Of a DNA stretch of 64,000 bases, positions 46,072 through 60,180 are shown one piece after another (the stretch's first letter is position 1; the number at the start of each line of letters is the position of its first letter). This DNA comes from Anthostomella pinea (lineage: Eukaryota; Ascomycota; Sordariomycetes; Xylariales; Xylariaceae): positions 2,604,001 to 2,668,000 of the forward strand of contig CAUWAG010000012.1 in NCBI GenBank assembly GCA_963556695.1, written 5' to 3'. A model generated the notes under the pieces. That model searched no databases. It was not told the DNA's origin and worked only from the letters and a program-made list of their open reading frames with translations. The translations under genes and the position numbers were made by a program.

Positions 46072-48324
46072 TTTCCAAAGGATAGAAGTTGTCTGAGGAC
46101 ACTGAACAGTCAGCTCTGTTGTATGTTGGTCTCAAGGTGTGTGGCTAGGCTGAAGAAGATGAAGACATGCGGTCGGGTGGTAGCCTGGTTCGTTTGGAAA
46201 AGGCCGCGGAAGGTGCTTTAGCCTGATGGCTCCGGATCCCAGGCTCCAGCTGGCAGGTACGGTCAGGGGTCATGTGCACGTCTTAAACAGAGGCAACCAC
46301 CTGAAGGTGATGTGTATGCCTTTTTCTTAGCAACACCCCGCACCAATACGCTTACGAAGGTCAATGTAGTAACCCGCGCCGTCCTTGAGAATTGCGTCAA
46401 ACGCCCGCGTAGAAGAGATGCTAGACAGAGTCTCATTTAGGTAATGGTCCGCCTGCGGTCAGAAGACATGTACGCAGGTAGCTGTCAATGGGAATCATGG
46501 AAATAATATCTTCTGCCTGGGTATTAGAAATATTTTCACTTTGCCACCCCTAGATCTTCCACAACCTTGCTGTCACGATAGAGCAACTGCCTTCAGGCAT
46601 GCACGGAGGACTGGCCGGTATCGTACATCGGGATATTGATGCACAACCCGAACAGACAGCTCCGAAGAGTCGATACGCATCCGATCCTACCATTATCCCA
46701 AAACCATAGGTTAGACTACCAATTAGGCAGCAAAAACAAACTGCGACAAGCGTTGAGACAAGTCGTCCCAACCATGATTCAGAAGTACACACAGTCATGC
46801 CTCACATGGCAGCCTGAAGCGCAGGAATTGGACAAACAGGATCCATAGCGAGCTGAGCGGCACCATCGTCCCGCAATGTCGACACAATAGCAAATGCCTA
46901 TCCAGGTCATTCTCATATCAGCCTGTGGGCGTCCGAGTTCAAGCTACAAGAAGCAACATATCGCAAACGGGTGGCTCTGCTACAAGCATCGCAACCGCAA
47001 CTTCACGAAGCTGGTGTCTTCAAAGCATTCTACCCCTCCACCAAGTCGTTATTCAGTCGAGATTCGCATCCTCCAGTAAGTCAGCAGTTGTCAAACCCCA
47101 TTAATTCCAACGCGGAGCCCCATGCACCACCACGTCACCACAAGCCTCAAACTCCGCGCTTAGCCGACACAGGTCCACCAATTGCATCATGCAGCAGCCG
47201 CGCGCAGCCCGCGATAATTGAAAACGTGTCCAGACTTCAAGCAGTCCAAGAACTTCATGTGGGGAGCCCGGTGGGGAGGCTAGGTGGTTCCCGAAGAGTA
47301 AGTCTAGTTAGCCACCCTACTTTTGCTTGAATGCCACCCGCTAAGCCCCATTCGGACAGCTTCCCATATCTAATTGGCCGCGCACTCGTGCCCCTACCAT
47401 CTCTCTCAGCATCGTGAGTACATGTATTTGCATGCATTTTTCACCTAACTAGAAGTACTTCTTATAATTTTGCTGTTTAAGATGGAATATCGCAGCGGTT
47501 TCTTATCGCAGCTACGGGTTAGTGGTTGAAGTTAGTAGTTAGGGTTAGCATTTAGGGTTAGCCGGGGGTTTGAGGGGCGGTGCGAGCCTCCCATCTGTAA
47601 ATGTGTCCTTGTGTGGGCCATGGTGGTGGTGATGGTGGTGATGCGTGGGTGGTGGTGTTGAGCTGCGCGTTGTGTTATAGTGGACTAAGCGCTGTGGCTA
47701 CAGTGGGCTAAGCGCTGTAATCTGGGATGCTGTCCGAATGGGGCTTAGCGGGTGGCATTCTAGCAAAAGTAGGGTGGCCGACTAGACTTACTCGTTCCTG
47801 AAAGGTCAGCTCGTACTCTCCTACTGAAAGCGCCGCTTCGGGCCGATTCTGCAACGCAGCTTGTGGAGATCGTGATCCTCCCCCCGATCCCGGCCTCCGA
47901 TCCCGATCCCGATCCCGATCCCGATTCCGTCGCGATGTGTTCAAGAGTGTTATGCATGTTTTCATTATTAATCATTTTCCTGCTGTGTATTGCAATTGGG
48001 CTGAATTGGTCGGTCGGGGAGATCGGCGAACGTTGATGGCATGGCGGGCGGGACAGCAATCGAGTAGTGGAAGTCCTATTTACCTAGCAGACCATGAAAA
48101 GGGCGTTGAAGACACTCCGGGCAAGGGCAATCACAAGCAAGAGGAACGCGGCGATAAACAATTACACGGGGTATATTTCTATCCCGTAACTAATAACATA
48201 TCGTCGTGAGCTTCGGAAGATATCATCGAAGGCATGTGACGTATACATTTCCCAGCCGACCCCAACTCCGTTCTAATAAATCACCCCAATGAACCCCCCA
48301 TATCAGAGTGTAAATGCGATACGC
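46072..48324. other. Intergenic with inverted repeat and simple repeats
   Basis: No gene recognised in about 2.2 kb. It holds the ~72-bp inverted repeat pair at 47296-47793, a telomere-like TTAGGG trace at 47531-47562, and a hexamer microsatellite of GATCCC type near 47897-47925. Confidence 0.5.
47296..47793. repeat. MITE-like inverted repeat (arms 47296-47368 and 47723-47793)
   Basis: Two arms of about 72 bp match in inverted orientation with few mismatches. Both contain GCCACCCTACTTTTGC and CCCGCTAAGCCCCATTCGG. The 354-bp interior is non-coding and holds the short tandem GGGCTAAGCGCTGT and TTAGGG-like words. The total of about 0.5 kb fits a non-autonomous DNA element; no target-site duplication was established. 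Confidence 0.65.
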
Positions 48325-51328
<3,004 letters not shown>

Positions 51329-52938
51329 ATGTGCGAGAGCAAAGATCTAGTCTACTGGTGTGGCCACGAGAACTTTAAAGACTCTTTCACCGTACTCTGC
51401 GACAAAGCCGAGAAGAAGAACAACAACAATGATAACGACGACAACAACAAGCACAATTAGTCTGGCAACGATACCAGCTATGTCCTGTGAACCTCGATTT
51501 CGACCCTGTCTCGAGCAGGGTGGTTTTGTCCACGGAGAATCGCGAACGCTGCAAGATGTTGCGGCTCAAGCTGGACGAGTTCGCTGACCGCGTTCTGGCC
51601 AAGCTCCCTCAACGTGCCAGAGCCCGCTGCATCTGCGAGTGGGATTCGAAGCGGAGAGCCATATTCAATGGAGTTGTTCCGGGAAAATGGGTTGAAACCC
51701 ACAACTCTGATCTGCTGGATCTGTTGGAGCCTGTTGTAACTTGGTCAACGCTTGAACCTCTGATTCACGATTTCACGGAATACATCGAGAGCCAACTAGC
51801 CTTTTTCGACTCGGAAAAATGCCTCGAGATCCTGAGAATAATGGACATCAAACCGACTGAGTCTACAGCTTTGGAAGAAGAGCGGGAAATGCTTGGAGGA
51901 TACCTGCAGATTCTCCGAGACCTCGCTGGTCATGATGATCAGGCTGATGAGGTTGGTTTTCCATGCGTAATCCGCGAAGCTTATCTCAGCTGATAGCTTC
52001 TAGGAAGTGAGTTCTGTTTACAGTAGGGGGCTCGAGGATAGTATAACACCTCTGATGAGGATCAGAACACTGCCGACGTGAAGCATTCCGTCGATCGTAG
52101 AGGTCGACCGCTTATCACACGCTCCCGTGATGGCGATAGCGACTACGATGGTCGAGGTCATCGAAAAACCTCCTTCGTCGACGAGGATAGCGGAAGCGTC
52201 TCTGACCTTCCTGAGGAGAACCCTACGCACGAATTTTTCCACGACGATCGAGGTCATCAAAACACCCCCTTCATCGATGAGGGTAGCGGAAGCGTCTCTG
52301 GGTTTTCTGAGGAGGTCTTTGCTCACAAAATTTCTCACGACAATCGAGCTATCACCCCAGTTCAATATCCCAACGCTACCGATGGTGCCAATGCTTGCCG
52401 CCGCCGCCGCCATCAGTATGCCCACCAGGGAATTGCTCACAGCGAAGACAAGGACCAAGGCGACAGCGCCAGCGAACACGAGCGTGATCGCCTTCGACAG
52501 CGTCTCTATTCTGACGTGAGGCCCCGGGCAATACCGCCTCAACGGCATCGTTACCGTGCTGAGAGACCTCGGGATATTCGGTACGAACAACGTCCACACG
52601 GTTCTAATCACCTTCGGACGCCTCGTTTCGATCGTCGCGAGCACCGAGCCGTCAACCACCAGCATGAGCCTGAAGATGATATCGACGAGGACCGAACTAT
52701 TTGCCAACAATCAGGTACACTCGCTGCTGCCACAGCCAAGCGTATAATCAGCGAGCAGCCGAGTAATCAAGGCTTTGACAAGGGCAAACCTTTGGACCGC
52801 TACCAGCGTCCTGTCCAGAGTGGCCGACCTAAACCTGTTTATTCCCCCTTTGATTACTCCTCAGACCCTGATGATGAGCCCGTTGCAGCGAGGAATGGAG
52901 TCAAGAAAAAGAAGAGTTGGTTGAGTCGCTGGATATGA
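51329..52938 (+). CDS. MC-x8-C-x-H family protein, paralog 1 (tentative three-exon model)
   Basis: Model: exons 51329-51391, 51478-51951 and 52042-52938, giving 477 residues. The start is MCESKDLVYWCGH, with Cys2, Cys11 and His13. Exon 2 carries RARCICEWDSKRRAIF followed by W-x3-H (KWVETH), shared with paralogs 2 and 3. Exon 3 is basic and acidic by turns, low in complexity, with two 32-residue repeats (52152-52343), and ends KKKKSWLSRWI. No signal peptide. Spacing of Cys and His suggests a zinc site, but function is unknown. Both introns have weak donors (GTACTC, GTTGGT), so exons 1 and 3 could belong to neighbouring frames; exon 2 is the best supported. The three paralogs lie on the same strand within 6 kb. 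Confidence 0.5.
52152..52343 (+). repeat. Two 96-nt coding repeats
   Basis: Two adjacent 96-nt units encode RGH(R/Q)-x-T-x-F(V/I)DE-x-SGSVS-x10 text. The units have diverged in their second halves but keep length and frame. A third unit begins at 52344 but fades at once. Confidence 0.8.
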
Positions 52939-54127
52939 CTACTGCGATTGTAATACGGCGGGATCTCCTCCGTGTAGGTTTGCATTATTCCATTATTGTT
53001 ATCAGCCGAGCTATTTTGCAGAGTTTGAGAGAATAAATATAGACTAGTTTGGGTCCTTGCTGGTTAACACGTTTATCCTCCTCATTTTCGCGATAGTCAC
53101 CCCGGCGGCATCACAGGTATCAGGCACTACCAGCCATTGTTCGCATATTTTCCTTACTCGTTATTTGCTATATCTACGCTTCATCAGATGGTATGAGGTC
53201 GATTTTTCTATGTGATCAGAACCATTATCTCGTCTCCGAACACCACAAACGAGGCTCAGGGGCAGGAGCCCTTTTTTCTTGGCAACTGTTGCACAGCAAG
53301 AAGGCCAAAAGGTTGCATATCTGCTGTATTGGTGTTGTTATTGTTTTGGAGGTGGTGCGCAGCTGCAGTGGATGTGGGCAATATGCCAACCCAAGTGGGT
53401 CACGTGACCACGCAACAGCAACTACCCCGCTGGTGTAACCTCCCACCGTGCACAAGTGGAGGGGTTTGACGGCTCATCGCCTTACCATTCTCGCCAAAGA
53501 GGGGCGGTCACGCTCTCCCACAGTGCGTGCCACGCTTATCAGATACCATTCCTTCAGCGGGGGTGTGCTCCGGGATGCAGATGGCACTTTCGGATGAAGA
53601 GGTTTGTCACGGCTCAGCTTCCCCTAGCAAACAAGACCCAAACACTTGTATCCAGTGATTCACGACATTCGTCGGATGATGGACAATCACCTCGGGATCA
53701 TGGCTGGGCACATCTTCTCGAACTTCTGAACCACTGTACAGGCCTATTGGGTGATTCACCAGGACGACCACCTCCACGTGGCAAGCACACCGTCCGATAT
53801 GTCACGGTATAGCTCCAAGGTCTTTGTTGTTGATATCGGTGTCCCACGTGTGACGGTGTGACCTGCGGTTGATGCGGTGAATCACCAGTGGACTCCCACC
53901 TATTCACCACAGGAAGACGGGATGGCGGACGTCACCTGCGTGCATTGGCACTGCTTGCGGTTGTATATTTAGGAGGGCAAGCGGACGGTTTCATTGCCAT
54001 TCTCATTCCTCACACCAGCCTCGACTTTGGTAAACTCACCTCGCTTCAAGTCCTGGCCTCGCCCGACAACTTCGGCTCATACCCGGCTACCCCTACATAC
54101 TGCGACCCACGGAAACACGAGGCGACC
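52939..54127. other. Intergenic, no gene recognised
   Basis: Spacer between paralogs 1 and 2; no supported gene. Palindromic GTGATTCAC-type words occur near 53752 and 53877. Confidence 0.5.
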
Positions 54128-54983
54128 ATGTGCGAGTTTGCGAGGATCCGCCATTCCTGCCAGCACGCATTCATTGGAGCTTCGGCCGTGATTGTGGTCA
54201 GTATCTGGATTCCCTCATCGCCTCGATCTACGTCTTTTGCAGAAGCCCACCCCTCGGGTAGAGAACGGTGGAGCTGACATTCTCCCACCTATCTGGGTAT
54301 CACTTTCAGCTGCCAGCCCGCCGGGCGAAGATTGCCAGAGTCATTAAAATAACTCGTGCTTCTAATCCTAGGCTTGCGACGAGGCCATTCCGGGAGCCCA
54401 CGTCCCCTTCATTCAGAACTGTAGCCCATCATGGGAAGCCGAGGATCGCGACGGCAACATGCGGGGCAACGAGCACAAGGGCGTCTACGTCCTGGAGTTG
54501 TGCACCGTCTGCAAGCGCTTCAAGGGCATGTGGACGGCCTTCTGGGTGATCGTCGTCGCGGCGCACCCGCAGAGAGACGAGCTGAAGAAGTTCATGGCCG
54601 AGAGAGAAGCGATCTTCGCGAATGAGAACAGTGTCGGGGGCTGGATAGACGCGCACAAGGAGTTCTTTGAAAGAATCCAACGGGAGTTCCCGTGGCCCGG
54701 TGGTCTTTTCGAGGATATGCTGAGGCGCTTCATGCCGGGATTGATCGCCGGCAGGCATGCTGCTGCGGCTGCCCCGCTGGGCCCGGCTCTGGGTGCGATT
54801 CACGATTCTGCCACGAGAGCGTACCGGATCTTGTTCAAGCCGGACCGAAAGCCTGCGCTCAAAAACTCTCCCCGCGGAGATGACGACGGCCACGACAACG
54901 ACGACGAGGGCGAGGCTACCGAGACGGACGGCAAAGGGGATGCCGGCGAGAGTTACAGCGAGTATGACGAGGACGACGACTGA
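54128..54983 (+). CDS. MC-x8-C-x-H family protein, paralog 2
   Basis: Model: exons 54128-54196, 54243-54296 and 54372-54983, giving 244 residues; introns of 46 and 75 bp, both phase 0, the second with a CTAAT branch site. The start MCEFARIRHSCQH has Cys2, Cys11 and His13 exactly as in paralog 1. Exon 3 has LELCTVCKRF (CxxC) and then EREAIFANEN...GWIDAHKEFF, the shared R-x-x-IF...W-x3-H block. The C-terminus is strongly acidic (DEDDD). After the TGA at 54981-54983 the same frame remains open for 86 more codons. No signal peptide; probably an intracellular zinc-binding protein of unknown role. Confidence 0.58.
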
Positions 54984-55244
54984 CGCTCTCGTAGCCGCGG
55001 TGGCAGCGTGGCCGAGTCCTGCGTGACCCGCTCCGGAGACGAGACCGGCGACACAAATGGAGAGTCCGCCGCGAGCACTCCCAAGGCCCGTGGCAAGAAA
55101 CCCGGGTACATCATCGAGGATAGTACCGATGACGGGACCCAGACTGATGACTCACGGATGGATGTCGATGAGCCGGAGCCCGCTCCTCCTGTTAAACCTC
55201 ACCGCAATACCCGCAAGCCGAAGAGCCGCAGCAAGGGCCACTAA
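54984..55244 (+). other. In-frame open extension after the stop of paralog 2
   Basis: Directly after TGA the frame reads RSRSRGGSVAESC, then charged disordered text (KARGKKPGYIIEDSTDDG) and ends KPHRNTRKPKSRSKGH at TAA/TAG near 55244. Composition continues that of the preceding acidic tail and closes with a basic tail like that of paralog 1. So the TGA may be a recent change (for example CGA to TGA), or it may be read through at some rate. Confidence 0.5.
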
Positions 55245-56639
55245 AGCTACGCGGTCTATCCCCTGGTGCTGCGTGCAGATTGGCTCGGAATTGGGGTTCG
55301 GGTCAGATCGTTTCACACCCACCTACTATTTCGGTATTTGGCGACATTTGAAATTCTGGTGGAATGCCATGGCAGGAGCTACTGTTAGCACTTTCCTAAC
55401 TCGCAGCTTGAATCCATGAATAAAAAGAATAGAAATGAGAGAAAATACCAAACTTGAGGGGAGGAAGTTTGGGAGGAAGTTGGGGAGAGAAAAGCGGAAA
55501 GGAAATGGGGGGGAAAATAGACTGATTGGGCTTAACCCCTATTCAACTTTTTGGTAATTCATAATGTTACATCCTACAACCATCACGCTGAGTTCCTTGT
55601 GTAAAGAATCGTAGTGTCTATTCGTATGATAGGCAGCCTTTCGACTATTTTTCCGTGGTGAATCTACGGGGAGTTCCATGCTACCATCACAGTTACGCTG
55701 AGCCCATGAGTCCAGGATTTTGGCAAAGCCTGCCCACCGAGAGATCGGTGACGATCTCGTCTTGGGACACCTGCCGTAGTTGTGGGCAGGCTTATCCACC
55801 TTCTTGAAAACCTAACTGCGCGGCAAACTCGACGGTCTTTACGATTGGGACTCCATAACTACGCAGATTGAGCCCGGTATCATGCCCATATCCTCTCAGT
55901 TGCTGGTTTACTCATTGATTCCTAGAAACAGTCGGAGCCACGGTCCATCCACCATTAAGTGAGATAGGTGATCTGTTGGCAGTCGGCGTTTGATTAACAC
56001 GATTGATGACTTCACGGAGGTGTGAGGGCTATCTCGAGTCAAATGTCATCTATGCATTGTAACTGCGTGGGAGTAACTTGAACCTTCAATACCGTAGAGG
56101 CTAACTTAGTTGCTGACCCTCGCAGATTGCGTGTGAGTATCATTTCGATATGTGCTGAATCGCTGGCATGTACGAGCAAGCATCAAGCTCTTGTGATTCA
56201 CTTTCACTGGCTCATCACGCGTCTTTCGCGTAGTCCACGGGTAGTGATTTACTGTCAGTTTGATTTGCACGGGTCGTCCGAGTATTCGAGGGAGTAGTGA
56301 TTCACTGTCACTTGCATTTCAGGCGTCGTTCGAGCAGTCCATGGGGTATTGAATCACTGTCACGCTAGTCTGAAATTATATCCCGCATCATTTTCATCGA
56401 ATAACTTATGACCTTTGACTCACGCAGCAGAATGCAATTCCAGGTTTGGGCTACATGTAGCTCAGGCGCCTAGCCTATGCCGACGTGTATATTAAATCAA
56501 CACTTAAGAAGTGCTTCTATCGGTATGTTAGACAGCCTCACAGACAAATATCCTACTACACTTGAACGCAAGCCTACTCTTACGCACGACTCAATCATTC
56601 ACAATATTCTTTACCAAATCCCACGCGCCTACGTCCATC
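55245..56639. other. Intergenic with a small satellite-like array
   Basis: No gene recognised. The tandem array at 56190-56370 is listed separately. Confidence 0.5.
56190..56370. repeat. Four diverged ~52-bp tandem repeats
   Basis: The word GTGATTCAC (or GTGATTTAC, TTGAATCAC) followed by TGTCA/TTTCA recurs at about 56193, 56244, 56298 and 56349, spacings of 51, 54 and 51 bp. Between them TCGT/TCTTTCG-x-GAG/TAG-TCCA-x-GGG is repeated. It looks like a decayed minisatellite. Confidence 0.6.
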
Positions 56640-57193
56640 ATGTGCACCGATCGCCGCTTCTACTTTTACTTTTGTAACCACTTCTACGAATCCGCCGAAC
56701 TCGGAGCTCGACGACGTATCAAGATCTGCAAGGCCGTCCTGAAGGCTTTGAGAACCGCAGACCTTGTCGTACCATTTGAGGACCGTGATCTCACAGAGGA
56801 GAACGATTACACGCTGCCGTCTGGGAACACGAACAGTGCCCGAAGTGCAAGCAACACGACGCCGAAGACCGACTGGAAACCCGCCTCCATCGAGAGTTCA
56901 CCGTACTTGAGACCATTCTAGACGTCAAGATCTTCAAAGAGGCAGATATAACTCAATACAAGAATCAACGAGCGGCGATCTTCAAGCACTGGGTCTGGGA
57001 GGACTGGGAGGAGCTCCATGGAACCTTGATGAGAACTCTTGCCGACGACTACAAGGAACGCAGCGTCCCGTATTCCCGAGTCGATGACAGCCACAAGGAG
57101 GACGACGAGAGCATGACTGATGGGGAGGATGAAGATGACCGACCTTATGACGACCTTGAGCACGCGTACGCAAGTGTTGGTCGTCGGGGTTAG
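56640..57193 (+). CDS. MC-x9-C-x-H family protein, paralog 3 (frame junction unresolved)
   Basis: The start MCTDRRFYFYFCNH gives Cys2, Cys12 and His14, one residue longer than in the paralogs. It continues RRRIKICKAVLKALRTADL to about 56830. From there the family text lies in another frame: AVWEHEQCPKCKQHD (CxxC), then NQRAAIFKHWVWEDWEELH, then an acidic tail DEDDRPYDD and the end ASVGRRG at TAG 57191. An intron or a one-base indel must join the two parts between about 56700 and 56830; I found no donor-acceptor pair that is clearly right. So this is either an intact two-exon gene or a frameshifted copy. Confidence 0.5.
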
Positions 57194-57684
57194 CGGGATA
57201 GCCATGGAAGGGACATGATAGAGTTAGTTGGGCGAGTTGTTCACTTGGTACAGCCAGAGTTACTATGGGGTTCGCTACTAGGCTTAACGCTCATCAGGAA
57301 GGGTCACACCAAGGGTTCTAGAGTTTGAAGCTTGAGTTATTGTTATACGTTTCCATGTCTTCAGAATAAGGCACAGATAATTACTCCACATCACTTGTAT
57401 TCACTACTGCCGCCTTCGCTTGAAGCGTTACCCTCAATACACGCATATAGCCCCCAACATCATCCGGGCCATCTACCACTCAGAGTATACGGTGACACCC
57501 GGGGTTCCTCGAGCCGACCTGCAGCTATGAACTGCCGCCAACAGCATATCGCATCCTGTCGCGAAACCCCGCACCCTGTCTTCTGCAAACCATGCTTAAG
57601 TTACTACGTAGAACTTTCCCCCGAGGCTTCCCACATGGAAACCAGGACGTCTCCAGCCATTTCAATCGCGCTATTGCACCCGAA
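57194..57684. other. Intergenic, upstream of the Ras-like gene
   Basis: No supported gene. Confidence 0.45.
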
Positions 57685-58380
57685 ATGGCCACTCCCTCCA
57701 GCGGCCGAAAGGTCTACAAACTACTCACGATAGGGGAATCTGGTGCTGGCTCAAGTTCCTTGACACTCAGATTCTGTGTCGGCCGGTTCGTAGAAGTGGT
57801 ACGCCGGTACCCCCGCAGTAACAACACCGTCATACCAGAGCTGAACTGATGCTCGACAGTAGGACTCCCCAGTCGACGGCGAGTACCAGAGGTCTTGGGT
57901 CGTGAACAACGAGCCCTGCCGCATCGACGTCTTCGACACCGTGACCTTTCGTGAAGAGGGAGCAGGTTGCGACGTCAGGGACTCGGACCTGCAGCAGTGC
58001 AAGGGCTTTCTGGTAGTCTACAGCATCGCATCGGCCCGCTCGCTGGAAGTCGCGAGGTTCTGGCACGGCAAGATCCAGCGCGTCAAAGGCTTCTCGAAGG
58101 GTGCCATGCCGGCTGTACTGGTGGGCAACCAGTGCGATACGGAGCACAGGGAGGTGACGCCTGATCAGGGTGCGGCTCTGGCGCATGAGCTAGGTTGCCC
58201 CTTTTTGAGACGTCTGCTAAGGCTGGCACGCGCGTGGATGGCGCGTTTGCTGCCTGTATTGAGATGGTCAGACGGCAGCAGCTGGGTCTAAATATCATGA
58301 GTCCCATCGATGAAGTCCAAGAAGTACGAGATGAAGGCAGATGGAGCTGGAGAAGTCGGCTCGGGTGGTTTAGGTGGTAG
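57685..58380 (+). pseudogene. Degenerate Ras-like small GTPase
   Basis: Exon 1 57685-57798, intron of 64 bp (GTACGC...TAG) and exon 2 from 57863. The protein follows Ras: KLLTIGESGAGSSSLTLRF (P-loop region), VDGEYQRSWVVNNEPCRIDVFDT, GFLVVYSIASARS, then LVGNQCD (for NKxD). At about 58196-58206 the frame slips by one base in a C-then-T run (GGTTGCCCCTTTTTGAG); the other frame continues FETSAKAGTRVDGAFAACIEMV to TAG at 58378-58380. The invariant P-loop Lys is missing (GAGSS instead of GxGKS), and the DTAGQE box is DTVTFREE. The C-terminus lacks a CaaX box (ends GWFRW). It is therefore unlikely to be a working GTPase; intact, it would resemble the Ras/Rap group. Confidence 0.8.
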
Positions 58381-58993
58381 ATTTGGCTCTCGGAATCCTG
58401 GTGGCAAGGATGGCAATATGATGTGATTATAGTCCATGCGAGGTAGGAGTGTTGCTCCAAGCATTGGCCCTTCCTGGTTGACACAGGCCCTCCTGTTTGA
58501 TTGTCAAGCACTACATAAATCATTCAGTGCTTGACTATGTCTCCGTATCATTTCGCTGTGTGTCGCAGGTAGAGCCCTGTCGACGGTTCCATGGAATTGA
58601 CGTTGGAATGTACTAATTAGACAAAGGGCTCATGGGGGGTTTTAAGACACGTCGTGCACTCATTGCCATGGGAACACACGCTTCAACTTCTTCTCGCTAT
58701 TCCCTTCTCGGCCTGTGTGGCCAGACAAGGCGTGGGGTCCGCAGTAATCTGAGACATCTAGCCCCCTCCCTCTTCCTTTGTCTTCTGACGTGTTGACATT
58801 TGAGTCTTGGGGCTCTTTGAACTTCTCGATGTAGAGCACCTGCAACCGTTGCAAAACTTCGCTCCTGTCCGTTTGCGGCGTACCCCTGACCATGGGGTCA
58901 TTATATTCCTCCGCGGTCCTGGCGCCAGCTTTGTGCCCGCAGGTCCTCATCAGCATCATCATCATCGTTCTCCTTTGCTGCATCAAGACTACA
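58381..58993. other. Intergenic, no gene recognised
   Basis: Spacer before the duplicated pair. The last 120 bp match the region upstream of the second copy. Confidence 0.45.
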
Positions 58994-60180
58994 ATGAAGC
59001 GGTCCGGGAAACAAAGGCAGGCCGGGGCGACCCAGCGAAGCGGCCGAAGCCTGATCCCAAGCCTGAACCACCTCCACCAACACATGATCGATTGACAAGG
59101 GCAAACATCCAGCGATTTCTCAAGGAAAAGCAAGAAGAAGACGACAAGATGGGCAGGACCTCTTCAGTGAAGTCCCAGACCGATGACACTGGAACGGTGA
59201 AGACTACCGACTCGAGCAAAAGTGGAAAGACGATGGCGTCAGGGTCCAACCCGTGGTACGATCAACTCGACAACAATAACGTATTTGATGTGGATAAGTC
59301 AAGAGACCCAAGCAACATCGACGACCTCATAATGATGCTCAATCGGGGCCTTAGTTCGCCCGAGCCTTCAGAGAAAGAGTGGAAGGAGTTTTGTTGGGCC
59401 ATCAAATCAGCCGACAACAAATTAACCACCCAAATCGAATCATTATCGTTACTTAAGAAACACGGCGATTAGTACTACAAGAGATCTTTCAACCAACCCT
59501 TTTCTAAGCTCAAGTCTGGGCTAGGGTTCAACAACGGGCCGATAGCCGCCCCGCAACCCGACTTCGTTGAAGGGGTTACCACTGACGTACTTGTGAAATA
59601 TCTGGATTCTGCGGAAATAAAGGAGAATTTTGCACTCAGCAGTGGAAGCAAATACCCCCTAGGTCTGACACACTTGGCTGGGGAGTGGAAAAGGTTCGGT
59701 GGGGATGAAAGGAAGGGTCACCGGCAAGCTGCATACGATGGCGCTGCATTGGTCCATCGCAGAATGGAAGCACTCGAGAAGATCAACGAGATCAATCAGC
59801 TCTCGCCAACCAGTATCAGCAAGACAAAGCCTTCCAGGTCTCGCAAAGACCCGAATGCGGGGACGAAGGAAGACACGATGAAGAAATCGAAGAAGGAGGC
59901 GGTGGATGACACGAAAGGGGATGCCGCCGCCGTGCTTACTTTCTCTTCGGACGGAATTACACTCCTATTATTTTGTAATTACGCCGTACCGTTAGATTTG
60001 GGGTCAGGGTACGAATACCACCAAGTCACGCTTGACACCGCGTTCATATCAAATGCTGGTGGTGAAAGACGAGCTACCCACGTAGAATGGTTGAAGGGGG
60101 GCCGAATGTTGCGCAACGCGCAAGACTGGGCCAAAGCACAATGTATTGAGCTGCGAGACAGCTTGACGAAGCAAGAATAA
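58994..60180 (+). pseudogene. Duplicated unknown gene, copy 1 (broken)
   Basis: Beginning MKRSGKQ, a single-base deletion relative to copy 2 then shifts the frame to PAKRPKPDPKPEPPPPTHDRLTRANIQRF. The frame stays open to TAG at 59470-59472 (LKKHGD, stop) and continues, in the same frame, YYKRSFNQPFSKL, then LAGEWKRFGGDE, QAAYDGAALVHRRMEALEKI, AAVLTFSSDGITLLLF, MLRNAQDWAKAQ, to TAA. Ends match copy 2 throughout. A Pro/Lys-rich, disordered N-terminus is followed by a more ordered C-terminal half. No family I can name. Either a pseudogene, or the frameshift and the stop are bypassed by splicing I cannot see. Confidence 0.65.
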
